A stretch of DNA of 64,000 bases from Chryseobacterium sp. JJR-5R (GTDB lineage: Bacteria > Bacteroidota > Bacteroidia > Flavobacteriales > Weeksellaceae): the NCBI RefSeq assembly GCF_034047335.1, contig NZ_CP139137.1:3968001-4032000 (forward strand), given 5' to 3'. The translations under genes were made by a program, and so were the position numbers. The notes under the pieces were generated by a model that saw only the letters and a program-made list of their open reading frames with translations, was not told where the DNA came from and made no database searches. This document shows, in pieces, positions 10,894 through 19,834 of the stretch. How positions within the stretch are numbered: position 1 is the stretch's first letter; every line of letters starts with the position of its first letter.

Positions 10894-13278
10894 ATGAAGG
10901 TGAGCGAAAACTGTTTTCATTGTGGTCAAGATATCGAAAAGGAAAGGATTTTATTTGATGAAAGGATTTTCTGCTGCAACGGTTGCAAATCGGTCTATGA
11001 GATTCTGAATATCAATAATTTAGCTAATTTTTACGAACTTAATAAAAGAGCCGGAATCCGGCCGGGCGATGCCAATTCTACCCAGTTTGATTATCTGGAT
11101 ACGCCGGAAATTTTTGAGAAGGTGACGGATTTCTCCGAAGGGGGTACAAGCCTGGTTACATTTAAGATCCCCGTGATCCACTGCTCTTCATGCATCTGGT
11201 TACTGGAAAGCCTTCATACATTAAACAAAAACATCAAGTATTCCCAGGTTAATTTTACCCGAAAGACCTTACAAATCTCCTTCAGCCATAATGATTTAAA
11301 ATTAAGCGAATTAGCCAATTTTTTAACCAATCTGGGCTACAGGCCCGTGATCAGCCTTGAAACAGCTGATAAAAATGTAGAGCACCTGGACAAATCTCTG
11401 CTCATTAAGTTTGCCATTGCCGCTTTTGCTTTCGGTAACGGAATGTTCCTGGCTTTCCCTGAATACATCGGGGGTGAAGATTACTGGATGGATCATTACA
11501 AAGGGCTTTTCCGGGCTTTGATGTGCATGCTGGCCATTCCCGTTGTGGTTTATTCGGCTTCAGATTATTATAAATCTGCATGGTACGGCTTAAAAAATAA
11601 AATCGTCAACATTGACGTGCCGATCGTGCTGGGAATCATTGTGCTTTTCGGGCGGAGTCTATACGAAGTAGCCACCAATTACGGCTCCGGGTATTTTGAC
11701 ACTTTATGCGGGCTCCTGTTCTTCATGCTGTTGGGGAAAATCTTTCAGAAAAGAACATACAATGCCTTATCCTACGACAGGGATTACAAATCCTTTTACC
11801 CGATTGCCGTAACGAAGGTTGACTTTGAGGGGAAACAGGACAACATCCTGCTGTCCGAAATTAAAATCGGGGACCGGATCATGGTGAGAAACCAGGAAAT
11901 CATCCCCGTTGATGCCATTTTGATTAATGGCGAGGGAAATATCGACAACAGCTTCATTACGGGAGAAAGCGCCACCATCGGTAAACAGCCGGGAGATAAA
12001 ATCTTCGCGGGAGGGAAACAGATCGGTTCTTCCCTGGAACTGGAAGTGATAAAAAATGTAGACCAGAGTTATCTGACCCAGCTCTGGAACAAGGAAGCCT
12101 TTAAAAAACATGAAACCGGACTTGATACGCTGACAAATAGTGTAAGCAAATATTTCACGTTCATTATTCTGGGAATCGCTTTAATTTCCGGGGTTTACTG
12201 GTATTTTGTTGATTTAGACACAATGTTCCAGGTGGTATCTGCCATTCTGATCATTGCCTGCCCGTGTGCGCTTGCCCTATCTGCTCCATTCACCTTCGGG
12301 CACATTATGCGGATCCTGGGACGGAATAAATTCTATGTTAAAGATACCCTTACCATTGAAAAAATTGCCAAGCTCGATACGATTGTCTTTGATAAAACAG
12401 GAACCATCACGCACAGGAAAAAGTCAAATATAAAATACGACGGCGCTGAAATCAAAGAGTTTGATTTATTGAATATCAAGACTTTATTAAAAAATTCAAA
12501 CCACCCGCTGTCCAAGTCGCTGTATGAATTTCTTGATGTGACGGATGCATACTTTCCTGTTGAAAATTTCCGGGAGATTTCAGGCAAAGGCTATGAAGCG
12601 AGCATAAGAGGAAATATATATAAAATCGGTTCTGCAGCATATAACGGACAGAAATCCAGGAATCTTGAAACAGCTGTCTATATCAGCAGGAACGGTGAAT
12701 TTTTAGGCAGGTTCATTTTTAAGAATGAATACCGTGAAAACCTGAAGAATTTATTTAAAAAGCTGGGCAGTTACAAGGTGTTCATTTTAAGCGGGGACAA
12801 TTCGTCTGAAGAACACCAGCTGAAAGAACTGATCCCGAATTACAAAGCAATGGCCTTTAACCAAAACCCTGAAGACAAGCTGAATTACATCCAGAATCTT
12901 CAGAGCCGGAACCTGAGAGTTGCGATGATCGGGGACGGGTTGAATGATGCGGGTGCCCTGAAACAGAGCAACGTAGGAATTGCCATTGCAGATGACAGCA
13001 ACAGTTTTACTCCTTCTTCAGACGTTATCATGAACGGTGAAAAGGTAGTCACCCTGGACAGGTACCTAAATGTATGCAAGGGTTCCATTAAAATTGTGAA
13101 AATGACATTTATAATCAGTTTTCTTTATAATATTGTTGGTTTAAGCTATGCAGTTACAGGCCATATGCATCCGCTTTTTGCTGCGCTGATCATGCCGGCA
13201 AGTTCAATCACAGTTGTTTCATTTACTACTTTTTCCACCTGGATCCTTGGAAGAAAATATTTTAAAAAACGGGCTTAA
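10894..13278 (+). CDS. ccoI: Heavy-metal (copper) P-type ATPase, CcoI/FixI type
   Basis: A 794-residue P1B-type ATPase expected to move copper across the membrane for cbb3 oxidase assembly. The N-terminus has a Cys-rich metal-binding region (CFHCGQD, FCCNGCKSVYE) then an HMA-like domain with HCSSCIWLLES. The membrane CPC motif is at C456-P-C458, the phosphorylation site DKTGT begins at D500, and GDGLNDAGAL is the hinge motif. About eight membrane helices are expected. Its place directly before ccoS and the oxidase genes supports the CcoI assignment over a detoxification pump. Confidence 0.93.
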   Translation: MKVSENCFHCGQDIEKERILFDERIFCCNGCKSVYEILNINNLANFYELNKRAGIRPGDANSTQFDYLDTPEIFEKVTDFSEGGTSLVTFKIPVIHCSSCIWLLESLHTLNKNIKYSQVNFTRKTLQISFSHNDLKLSELANFLTNLGYRPVISLETADKNVEHLDKSLLIKFAIAAFAFGNGMFLAFPEYIGGEDYWMDHYKGLFRALMCMLAIPVVVYSASDYYKSAWYGLKNKIVNIDVPIVLGIIVLFGRSLYEVATNYGSGYFDTLCGLLFFMLLGKIFQKRTYNALSYDRDYKSFYPIAVTKVDFEGKQDNILLSEIKIGDRIMVRNQEIIPVDAILINGEGNIDNSFITGESATIGKQPGDKIFAGGKQIGSSLELEVIKNVDQSYLTQLWNKEAFKKHETGLDTLTNSVSKYFTFIILGIALISGVYWYFVDLDTMFQVVSAILIIACPCALALSAPFTFGHIMRILGRNKFYVKDTLTIEKIAKLDTIVFDKTGTITHRKKSNIKYDGAEIKEFDLLNIKTLLKNSNHPLSKSLYEFLDVTDAYFPVENFREISGKGYEASIRGNIYKIGSAAYNGQKSRNLETAVYISRNGEFLGRFIFKNEYRENLKNLFKKLGSYKVFILSGDNSSEEHQLKELIPNYKAMAFNQNPEDKLNYIQNLQSRNLRVAMIGDGLNDAGALKQSNVGIAIADDSNSFTPSSDVIMNGEKVVTLDRYLNVCKGSIKIVKMTFIISFLYNIVGLSYAVTGHMHPLFAALIMPASSITVVSFTTFSTWILGRKYFKKRA

Positions 13279-13353
13279 AACACGCTTATTTAGACTGATT
13301 TTAAATTAGCTGAAAAGCGTATTTCGTGATGAAAGTCATTATTTTTCCTTAAA

Positions 13354-13381
13354 TTTGAGACCCGAAAATAGGTTAATTTTG
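13354..13381 (+). promoter_or_regulatory. Candidate promoter of the cco structural genes
   Basis: TTTG at 13354-13357 and TAATTTTG at 13374-13381 with a 16-base spacer resemble the Bacteroidota promoter, with a spacer a few bases shorter than usual. The predicted start lies within a few bases of the ccoS ATG, so the message would be nearly leaderless if this is right. Confidence 0.4.
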
Positions 13382-13388
13382 TTGTCTA

Positions 13389-13598
13389 ATGGATATTCTT
13401 TATTTAATGATCCTTTGCAGTGTTTCTTTGGCTGCAGTTTTTCTGGTGGTGTTCATCATATATGCCAGAAAAGGACAGTTTGAAGATGATGAATCTCCCG
13501 CTGTAAGAATCCTCTTTGATTCTGATGAAATCAAGGAAAAAGACGAAACTCCTGACAATGGAAGCAAAGATGAAAAAGGAGAAAATAATAAAAATTGA
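13389..13598 (+). CDS. ccoS: cbb3 oxidase maturation protein CcoS
   Basis: A 69-residue protein with one N-terminal membrane helix (about residues 3-25), the typical ARKGQFEDDESPA junction and an acidic tail. CcoS is needed to insert heme and copper into the catalytic subunit of cbb3 oxidase. It lies between ccoI and ccoNO in the usual order. Confidence 0.93.
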   Translation: MDILYLMILCSVSLAAVFLVVFIIYARKGQFEDDESPAVRILFDSDEIKEKDETPDNGSKDEKGENNKN

Positions 13599-13619
13599 AG
13601 AAAAAAGTGAATAGTTGAT

Positions 13620-15878
13620 ATGGAAACACAGAAGTTTAGTTATGACAACAGTATTGTCCGGGCATTCCTTTATGCGACCGTAGTTTTCGGGATCATAGGG
13701 TTTTTGTTTGGGCTTACGGCTGCATTAATGCTTTTCTACCCTGAACTTCCGGAATTTTTGTTCGGAACGGATGACACCACCATTAAAAGCATGGGCGGCG
13801 GCATCCAGGGATTGATAAACACACATGGTGCGTTCGGGTTCGGAAGAATCAGGATGCTGCACACGACCACTGTAATTTTTGCATTCGTAATGAACGTTGT
13901 GTATGTTGGGGTATATTACTCTTTACAGCGTTTATTGAAAACAAGAATGTACAGTGACACCCTGTCATGGATCCATTTCTGGACCTGGCAGATTATGATC
14001 ATCGTGACCTACATTACGTTCTTTATGGGAATCAATACTTCAAAAGAATATGCAGAGCACGAATGGCCGATTGATATTTTAATTGCTTTCTCATGGATCA
14101 TTTTCGGAGCCAATATGTTCCTGACAATTTCCAAAAGAAGAGTAAGACACTTATATGTGGCAATATGGTTCTACATCGGAACCTGGATTGCAGTGGTTAT
14201 GCTTCACATTTTTAACAACCTGGAAGTTCCTTTGTCTTTCACAGGCTGGAAATCTTATTCAGCATATGCAGGGGTAAAAGATGCCATTGTACAGTGGTGG
14301 TACGGACACAATGCAGTAGCATTCGTACTGACAACTCCGGTACTTGGTCTGATGTATTATTTCCTGCCGAAAGCGGCAGACAGACCGGTATTCTCATATA
14401 AACTGTCTATTATTCACTTCTGGTCGTTAATTTTTGTATACATCTGGGCAGGTCCTCACCACCTTCAGTATACAGCTTTACCGGCTTGGGCCCAGGCAGT
14501 GGGAACAGGTTTCTCCATTATGCTTATTGCCCCATCATGGGGAGGGATGCTTAATGGTCTTCTTACCTTAAGGGGAGCATGGGATAAAGTCCGGGAAAAC
14601 CCGATCCTGAAGTTCTTTGTGGTAGCCGTTACCTGTTACGGGATGGCAACATTTGAAGGTCCGCTTTTAGCGACTAAAAATATTAATAAAATCGGTCACT
14701 TTACAGACTGGGTCATCGGACACGTACATTTAGGTGCACTGGGATGGAACGGTTTCATGGCATTCGGTGTTATCTACTATTTGATCCCGATCTTGTGGAG
14801 AACGAAAATCTATTCGGTAAAACTGGCCAACTGGCATTTCTGGCTCGGAACGTTAGGGATTATTTTCTATGCGGTCCCGATGTATATCTCAGGATTTACA
14901 CAGGGATTGATGTGGAAACAGTTCAACCCGGACGGAACCCTGGTTTGGAAAAACTGGCTGGATACGGTAACCGCGGTTATCCCTTATTTCAAAATGAGGT
15001 TTTTCGGTGGTTTCCTGTATCTTTCGGGAGCCTTGTTAATGGTGGTTAACCTGATTGCTACGGTAAGAAAAGGATCATTCCAGAAAGAAGTACCTGCAGA
15101 AGCGCCTGCATTGGCAAACATCAGCGGGAAGCGTAAGGAAGGAGAAGGAACACACCTTTGGCTGGAAAGAACTCCGGTATTACTGGGTTTCCTATCCTTA
15201 TTTGCAATTTCTATCGGAAGTATGACCGAGATTATCCCTACTCTTTCTCTTAAGAAAAGTGTACCTACCATTTCTGCGGTGAAACCTTATTCTCCGCTGG
15301 AGCTTGAAGGGCGGGACCTGTATATCAGAGAAGGATGTAATGCATGCCACTCGCAGATGGTAAGACCGTTCAGGGATGAGATCGTAAGATTCAACGGTAA
15401 AAACGGACAGTACTCCAAAGCCGGAGAATTTATCTATGACAGACCGTTCCTTTGGGGATCCAAAAGGACAGGACCGGATTTGCATAGAGAAGGAGGTAAA
15501 AACCCGAGTTCTTGGCACTATAAGCATATGTATAACCCAAGATCTACCTCCGCAGGTTCTATCATGCCTCGTTATCCATGGCTGATCGCCACCAACCTGG
15601 ACAGGTCTAAAATGGTGGATAAAATGAAGCTGATGAAGAATGCTTTTGAAGTTCCTTATACGAAAGCTGAAATTGATTCCGCCAATTCATGGGCAGACAA
15701 CCAGGCAACTAAAATCGTAAGGGATATCTTATCCGAAGCACCTGACCTTAAAGATGCATATGCAAAGAGGCCAAAAGGAGAACTGGAGAAAAAAGAAATT
15801 GTAGCGCTGATCTCTTATCTGCAAAGATTAGGAACGGATATTAAGACAACTGAAATAAAAACAGCAAGTAATAACTAA
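13620..15878 (+). CDS. ccoNO: Fused cbb3 cytochrome oxidase subunits I and II (CcoN-CcoO)
   Basis: A 752-residue fusion. Residues 1 to about 490 are CcoN, the heme-copper catalytic subunit with about 12-14 helices; histidine-rich motifs include WWYGHNAVAF, WAGPHHLQYTALP and GHVHLGALGWNG. Residues from about 520 are CcoO, with a membrane anchor and a single c-type heme site CNACH at 573-577, followed by RPFRDE and PGSIMPRYPWL-like heme-ligand region (methionine in SIMPRYP). The enzyme reduces oxygen at low concentration and pumps protons. Fusion of N and O is a known trait of Bacteroidota cbb3 oxidases. Confidence 0.97.
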   Translation: METQKFSYDNSIVRAFLYATVVFGIIGFLFGLTAALMLFYPELPEFLFGTDDTTIKSMGGGIQGLINTHGAFGFGRIRMLHTTTVIFAFVMNVVYVGVYYSLQRLLKTRMYSDTLSWIHFWTWQIMIIVTYITFFMGINTSKEYAEHEWPIDILIAFSWIIFGANMFLTISKRRVRHLYVAIWFYIGTWIAVVMLHIFNNLEVPLSFTGWKSYSAYAGVKDAIVQWWYGHNAVAFVLTTPVLGLMYYFLPKAADRPVFSYKLSIIHFWSLIFVYIWAGPHHLQYTALPAWAQAVGTGFSIMLIAPSWGGMLNGLLTLRGAWDKVRENPILKFFVVAVTCYGMATFEGPLLATKNINKIGHFTDWVIGHVHLGALGWNGFMAFGVIYYLIPILWRTKIYSVKLANWHFWLGTLGIIFYAVPMYISGFTQGLMWKQFNPDGTLVWKNWLDTVTAVIPYFKMRFFGGFLYLSGALLMVVNLIATVRKGSFQKEVPAEAPALANISGKRKEGEGTHLWLERTPVLLGFLSLFAISIGSMTEIIPTLSLKKSVPTISAVKPYSPLELEGRDLYIREGCNACHSQMVRPFRDEIVRFNGKNGQYSKAGEFIYDRPFLWGSKRTGPDLHREGGKNPSSWHYKHMYNPRSTSAGSIMPRYPWLIATNLDRSKMVDKMKLMKNAFEVPYTKAEIDSANSWADNQATKIVRDILSEAPDLKDAYAKRPKGELEKKEIVALISYLQRLGTDIKTTEIKTASNN

Positions 15879-15896
15879 TATTAAAAGGATCACATC

Positions 15897-16097
15897 ATGA
15901 TACCGCAGAATTTCAAAGACATTTTATCAAACACCGATAATGCTGGTTTTTACCAGACACTGGCTCTGATTTTCTTTATGCTGTTCTTCATTGCTCTGGT
16001 TATATATGTTTTCAGCAAGCCGAAAAAATATTATAAGGAAGAGGAAGAAGCACCATTGCAGGATGATGAGGATGATGATTTCAATCTAAAAAATTAA
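15897..16097 (+). CDS. ccoQ: cbb3 oxidase small subunit, CcoQ/FixQ-like
   Basis: A 66-residue protein with a single membrane helix (about 20-40) followed by SKPKKYYKEEEE and an acidic tail. The KPKK-type boundary after the helix and the position between ccoNO and ccoP identify it as the CcoQ-type subunit that stabilises the complex. Confidence 0.8.
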   Translation: MIPQNFKDILSNTDNAGFYQTLALIFFMLFFIALVIYVFSKPKKYYKEEEEAPLQDDEDDDFNLKN

Positions 16098-16106
16098 CTT
16101 TTTATT

Positions 16107-16988
16107 ATGAAACAAAGAACACCGGTTGTTGTAAACATTTTAATAATAATTGGACTTTTAATAGTTTTTTATTATCTGTTTGTACAGAGTTATGAATTCT
16201 TTCGCTCGCCGTATTTCTGGGGGACTGTGGTAATTGCTGGTATTTTAGCATACATCCACAGTGCAATCGGAGACCTTATTGAAAACAATAAATTCAAAAG
16301 GCTGTCTCCAGAAGAAAAAGCGGCTTATCTGTCGGAAAAAAGAGTACCTTATCTGGTAAGATTATACAGTGCAGCCTTTAAAAAGCAGTCTGCAGACGAA
16401 GAAAAGGATATCCTTATTGACCACGGTTTCGACGGAATAATGGAACTGGATAACCAGTTGCCGAAATGGTGGCTTGGATTGTTCTACTTTGGCACCGTTT
16501 TTTGTATTGTATATGTAGCAGCGTATTCTTTTACAGATTTTGCCCACCCGATCAACGAGTATGAGCAGGAATATAAGGAACAGATTGCAGCGATTGATAT
16601 TTACAACAAGACCCAGCCGCCTGTAACCATTGAAACCGCTAAATATTCAGCTGATAATATTGCAGAAGGTAAAGAATTGTTTAAAACAAACTGTGCATCA
16701 TGCCACAAGGAAGACGGTAGTGGAGGTATCGGGCCAAACCTTACTGATAACTACTGGATCAACCAGCCTGAGAAAACGCTGTTTAAAACGGTTTTCCATA
16801 TGGACTGGAACGGTTCTCCAACGAACCCTGCCATGAGGGCATTTGGTAAAAACGGTGAAGTATCGGGTGCTGAAATTGAAAAAATTGCAGCATACGTATA
16901 TCACATTAACCAGGAATTGCCTCCTGTATCGAAAGATAAAGGCGGAGCAGCTCCTCAGGGTACCGAGGCGCACTGGGAAAAGGAATAA
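16107..16988 (+). CDS. ccoP: cbb3 oxidase subunit III (CcoP), mono-heme form
   Basis: A 293-residue membrane-anchored cytochrome c that passes electrons to CcoO/CcoN. Two N-terminal helices lie near 9-27 and 34-52, the CcoP N-terminal domain signature DNQLPKWWLGLFYFG is followed by a helix at about 128-145, and one heme c site CASCH is at 196-200 with an axial methionine expected in PAMRAFG. Proteobacterial CcoP usually has two CxxCH sites; here only one is present. A hairpin separates it from ccoG. Confidence 0.95.
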   Translation: MKQRTPVVVNILIIIGLLIVFYYLFVQSYEFFRSPYFWGTVVIAGILAYIHSAIGDLIENNKFKRLSPEEKAAYLSEKRVPYLVRLYSAAFKKQSADEEKDILIDHGFDGIMELDNQLPKWWLGLFYFGTVFCIVYVAAYSFTDFAHPINEYEQEYKEQIAAIDIYNKTQPPVTIETAKYSADNIAEGKELFKTNCASCHKEDGSGGIGPNLTDNYWINQPEKTLFKTVFHMDWNGSPTNPAMRAFGKNGEVSGAEIEKIAAYVYHINQELPPVSKDKGGAAPQGTEAHWEKE

Positions 16989-17015
16989 TTTTAATTAAAA
17001 AATTAAACATATGAG

Positions 17016-17070
17016 AAAACATAATTTGTTATTAGATTAAAATAGTAACGAATTATGTTTTTTCTTTTTT
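17016..17070 (+). terminator. Long hairpin with T-tract between ccoP and ccoG
   Basis: AAAACATAATT (17016-17026) pairs with AATTATGTTTT (17051-17061), continued inward by GTTA/TAAC after one mismatch. A T-rich tract follows to 17070. It has the form of an intrinsic terminator inside the cco gene cluster and may make ccoG-ccoH a less expressed tail of the operon. Confidence 0.65.
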
Positions 17071-17085
17071 AAAAACATTACAAAC

Positions 17086-18540
17086 ATGTCAGACATAGAA
17101 GAAATAGAAGTACGCGGCGGGCAAGGACAGGTTGTAGACCCTGAAACTTACAGAGATTCTATCGGAACTATGGACCAGTCCGGTAAAAGGAAATGGGTAT
17201 ATCCCAGAAAACCTAAAGGAAAGTATACCAATTACAGATACCTGGTAAGCGCAGGCTTACTGCTCTTTTATTTTACCGTTCCCTTTATTTCCATTAACGG
17301 CAATCCGTTCTTTTTATTTGATGTGATTGACCGGGAGTTTTACATCTTCGGGCAGCCTTTTTATCCGCAGGATTTTTTTATCCTCACTTTGGGTGCCATT
17401 GCTTCTTTAATATTCATTATTGTATTTACCATAGCTTTCGGCAGAATTTTCTGCGGGTGGATCTGCCCTCAGACAATTTTCCTTGAAATGATCTTTCGTA
17501 AAATAGAATATGCGATTGAAGGAGACCGGAATAAGCAGATGAAGCTTGACAGGCAGGAATGGAACAGCGAAAAGATTTGGAAGCGGGGCTTAAAATGGGG
17601 TGTTTATGTAATCATATCATTAATTATCACCCATTTTATGCTGATGTATATTGTAGGGTATAAAGAGATATTCAAGATTATATCAGAAGGGCCTTTTGCT
17701 CATCCTACCAATTTTATTGTAATGGTACTCTTTACTTCAGCATTTTATTTTGTATTTGCATGGTTCAGGGAACAGGTATGTACGCTGGTATGTCCATATG
17801 GAAGATTACAAGGTGTTTTAATCGACAAAGATACCATTAATGTATTCTACGATTTTAACAGAGGGGAGAACAGAGCCAAATGGAAAAAAGGGGAAGACCG
17901 GAAAGCAGCAGGAAAAGGAGACTGTATAGATTGCCATCAGTGCGTAGTAGTATGTCCTACAGGAATTGATATCAGAGACGGCCAGCAATTGGAATGTGTC
18001 AATTGTACTGCATGTATCGATGCCTGTGATGAAGTAATGGAAAAAGTAGGGCTTCCGAAAGGGCTGATCCGTTATGCCTCCGAAAATGAGATTGAAAAAC
18101 GGACTGAATTCAAATTCACCGGAAGGATGAAAGGGTTTGCCGTAATTCTCGTTCTGTTGGTAGGCTTTTTAGGATATCTTCTTTATAACCGCGGTGAAAT
18201 GGAGGCTAAATTCATTAAGCCTGCAGGAAGCACATTCTTTGTAAGGGACGGAAATATCACCAATACCTACAATTATACTTTCCTGAATAAAACAAATGAT
18301 AAAAAAACAGTTACCGTTAAAATCATAGAACCTAAACACGGAGAGGTAATTTACAGCGGATCAAGTAAAATTACTGTGGATAGGGATAAGATAACAAAAG
18401 GTACCATTAACATAAGCTTTCCGGAAAAGGAAATGAATCTTTCCAAGCAGAACATCACCATTGGTGTATATGATATGAAAGGAGAACTGGTAGATTCTTA
18501 CCAGACTTATTTCGAGGGGCCGTTTAAATTACAATTTTAA
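17086..18540 (+). CDS. ccoG: cbb3 oxidase accessory ferredoxin CcoG/FixG
   Basis: A 484-residue membrane protein with about five helices and two 4Fe-4S motifs: CIDCHQCVVVCP (C280, C283, C286, C290) and CVNCTACIDAC (C304, C307, C310, C314). An additional NapH-like FCGWICPQT segment follows the second helix, and REQVCTLVCPYGR precedes the clusters. The C-terminal part after the last helix is an Ig-like FixG domain. In other bacteria CcoG reduces copper for oxidase assembly. Confidence 0.96.
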   Translation: MSDIEEIEVRGGQGQVVDPETYRDSIGTMDQSGKRKWVYPRKPKGKYTNYRYLVSAGLLLFYFTVPFISINGNPFFLFDVIDREFYIFGQPFYPQDFFILTLGAIASLIFIIVFTIAFGRIFCGWICPQTIFLEMIFRKIEYAIEGDRNKQMKLDRQEWNSEKIWKRGLKWGVYVIISLIITHFMLMYIVGYKEIFKIISEGPFAHPTNFIVMVLFTSAFYFVFAWFREQVCTLVCPYGRLQGVLIDKDTINVFYDFNRGENRAKWKKGEDRKAAGKGDCIDCHQCVVVCPTGIDIRDGQQLECVNCTACIDACDEVMEKVGLPKGLIRYASENEIEKRTEFKFTGRMKGFAVILVLLVGFLGYLLYNRGEMEAKFIKPAGSTFFVRDGNITNTYNYTFLNKTNDKKTVTVKIIEPKHGEVIYSGSSKITVDRDKITKGTINISFPEKEMNLSKQNITIGVYDMKGELVDSYQTYFEGPFKLQF

Positions 18541-18549
18541 TTTTTAAAG

Positions 18550-19002
18550 ATGAAAAACTTTAATTGGGGACACGGTATGGTAATCGCATTACTGGCGTTC
18601 ATCATTTTTATATTGTCCATGCTGTTTTTATTTCCGAACGGACAAAAAAATTCGGAAATGGTAACGGAAAATTATTACGAAGAAGAACTGAAATACCAGG
18701 ATGTAATTGATGCCAAAGGAAGAGCAGACCAGTTGCAGGAAAAACCGGTATACAGTCAGGATAAAAACGGGATTAAAATAACATTCCCGAAAGAATATGA
18801 CAATTCAAACGCAACGGTAAAATTTGTTTTAAACAGAACCGACGACCAGAATCTTGACATTCATAAATCGGTACAGTTGGATATGAATAAATCATTTTTA
18901 ATCCCTGCACAGGTATTGACACCGGGAAATTACACGTTGAGATTAAGCTGGACAAAAGATAAAAAAGACTACCGGCTGGATTATGATGTAATATGGAAGT
19001 AG
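18550..19002 (+). CDS. ccoH: FixH/CcoH-family protein
   Basis: A 150-residue protein with one N-terminal membrane helix (about 8-28), then VTENYYEEELKYQDVIDA, which is the conserved FixH segment, and an extracytoplasmic beta-rich domain. CcoH is an assembly or stability factor for cbb3 oxidase. It starts nine bases after ccoG and its last ten bases overlap the next gene, so the genes are coupled. Confidence 0.92.
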   Translation: MKNFNWGHGMVIALLAFIIFILSMLFLFPNGQKNSEMVTENYYEEELKYQDVIDAKGRADQLQEKPVYSQDKNGIKITFPKEYDNSNATVKFVLNRTDDQNLDIHKSVQLDMNKSFLIPAQVLTPGNYTLRLSWTKDKKDYRLDYDVIWK

Positions 19003-19757
19003 CACTTGTTATATCAGCCATTGCACTGGGTTTCGCTTCCGGGTTCCACTGTGTCGGAATGTGCGGACCTATCGCATTATCCATGGGGCTGACTAAAAAA
19101 CAGGCAACCAACTTTTACCTTCAGAATCTCACGTACCAGTTTGGAAGAATATTTACTTATTCTCTTTTGGGCGCGGTATTGGGAATCATCGGTGAAGGTT
19201 TTGAAATGGCCGGTTTCCAGAAATACCTTACCATTGCTGTAGGTATTCTGTTGATTGTTATGGCAGTATTTTCTTTCGGAGGTAAAGATTTTGCATCAAA
19301 AATCCCGTTCTTCTCTAAGTTTCTGTTCAAAGTGAAATCAAATTTAGGAAGACTGCTTCAGAAAGCGGATTACCGTTCAAGATTTACCACAGGGCTGCTG
19401 AACGGTTTTCTACCGTGCGGCATGGTTTATATGGCTCTGACAGCCAGTCTGGCAAGCGGAGGGATATGGCAGGGAGCTCTTTATATGGCCTTATTCGGTT
19501 TTGGGACCCTCCCGTTCATGTTTGCTGTAGTTTTGGTCGGGAACCTCATGAATCAGGCATTCAGGATAAAAGTATTAAAAGCGGTTCCTGTAGTCATGAT
19601 TATTCTGGGAGGACTGTTTATTGTACGGGGCCTCGAATTGGGCATTCCTTATATCTCTCCGAGAGCAGAAGCAATGACCATATCAAGGGACAACCAGGGT
19701 GACTGCCATTTGCCGGGAGACCACAGTACGCATGATCACAATGCGGATTGTCATTGA
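18993..19757 (+). CDS. TauE/SafE-like (DsbD-like) membrane protein of the cco cluster
   Basis: A 254-residue protein with about six helices. It has FHCVGMCGPIALS near the N-terminus and GFLPCGMVYMAL in the middle: the two cysteines in membrane-facing GMCGP and LPCG resemble DsbD/CcdA-type redox or metal carriers in the family often named sulfite exporter TauE/SafE or UreH-like. The C-terminal tail is rich in His, Cys and Asp (CHLPGDHSTHDHNADCH), a likely metal-binding tail. Its location after ccoH suggests a role in copper handling for the oxidase; this is inference. Confidence 0.82.
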   Translation: MEVALVISAIALGFASGFHCVGMCGPIALSMGLTKKQATNFYLQNLTYQFGRIFTYSLLGAVLGIIGEGFEMAGFQKYLTIAVGILLIVMAVFSFGGKDFASKIPFFSKFLFKVKSNLGRLLQKADYRSRFTTGLLNGFLPCGMVYMALTASLASGGIWQGALYMALFGFGTLPFMFAVVLVGNLMNQAFRIKVLKAVPVVMIILGGLFIVRGLELGIPYISPRAEAMTISRDNQGDCHLPGDHSTHDHNADCH

Positions 19758-19784
19758 TAAAATAAAATCAGGATTATATAAACA

Positions 19785-19815
19785 AAACGGATCAGTTAAT
19801 CTGATCCGTTTTTAT
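19785..19815 (+). terminator. Strong terminator at the end of the cco locus
   Basis: AAACGGATCAG and CTGATCCGTTT form a perfect 11-bp stem with a five-base loop and a following T-rich tract. It is nearly symmetric and may also stop transcripts of the convergent serS gene. Confidence 0.92.
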
Positions 19816-19834
19816 TTTATGTTTATAATTTTAA

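Noticed and set aside
13279..13320. ACGCTT/AAGCGT dyad after ccoI as a terminator.
   Set aside because: The stem is only six pairs with a loop of more than 20 bases and no T-tract.
17011..17040. A nine-codon ORF (MRKHNLLLD) in the ccoP-ccoG gap that could be a leader peptide.
   Set aside because: It lies inside the hairpin stem and has no features that set it apart from chance.
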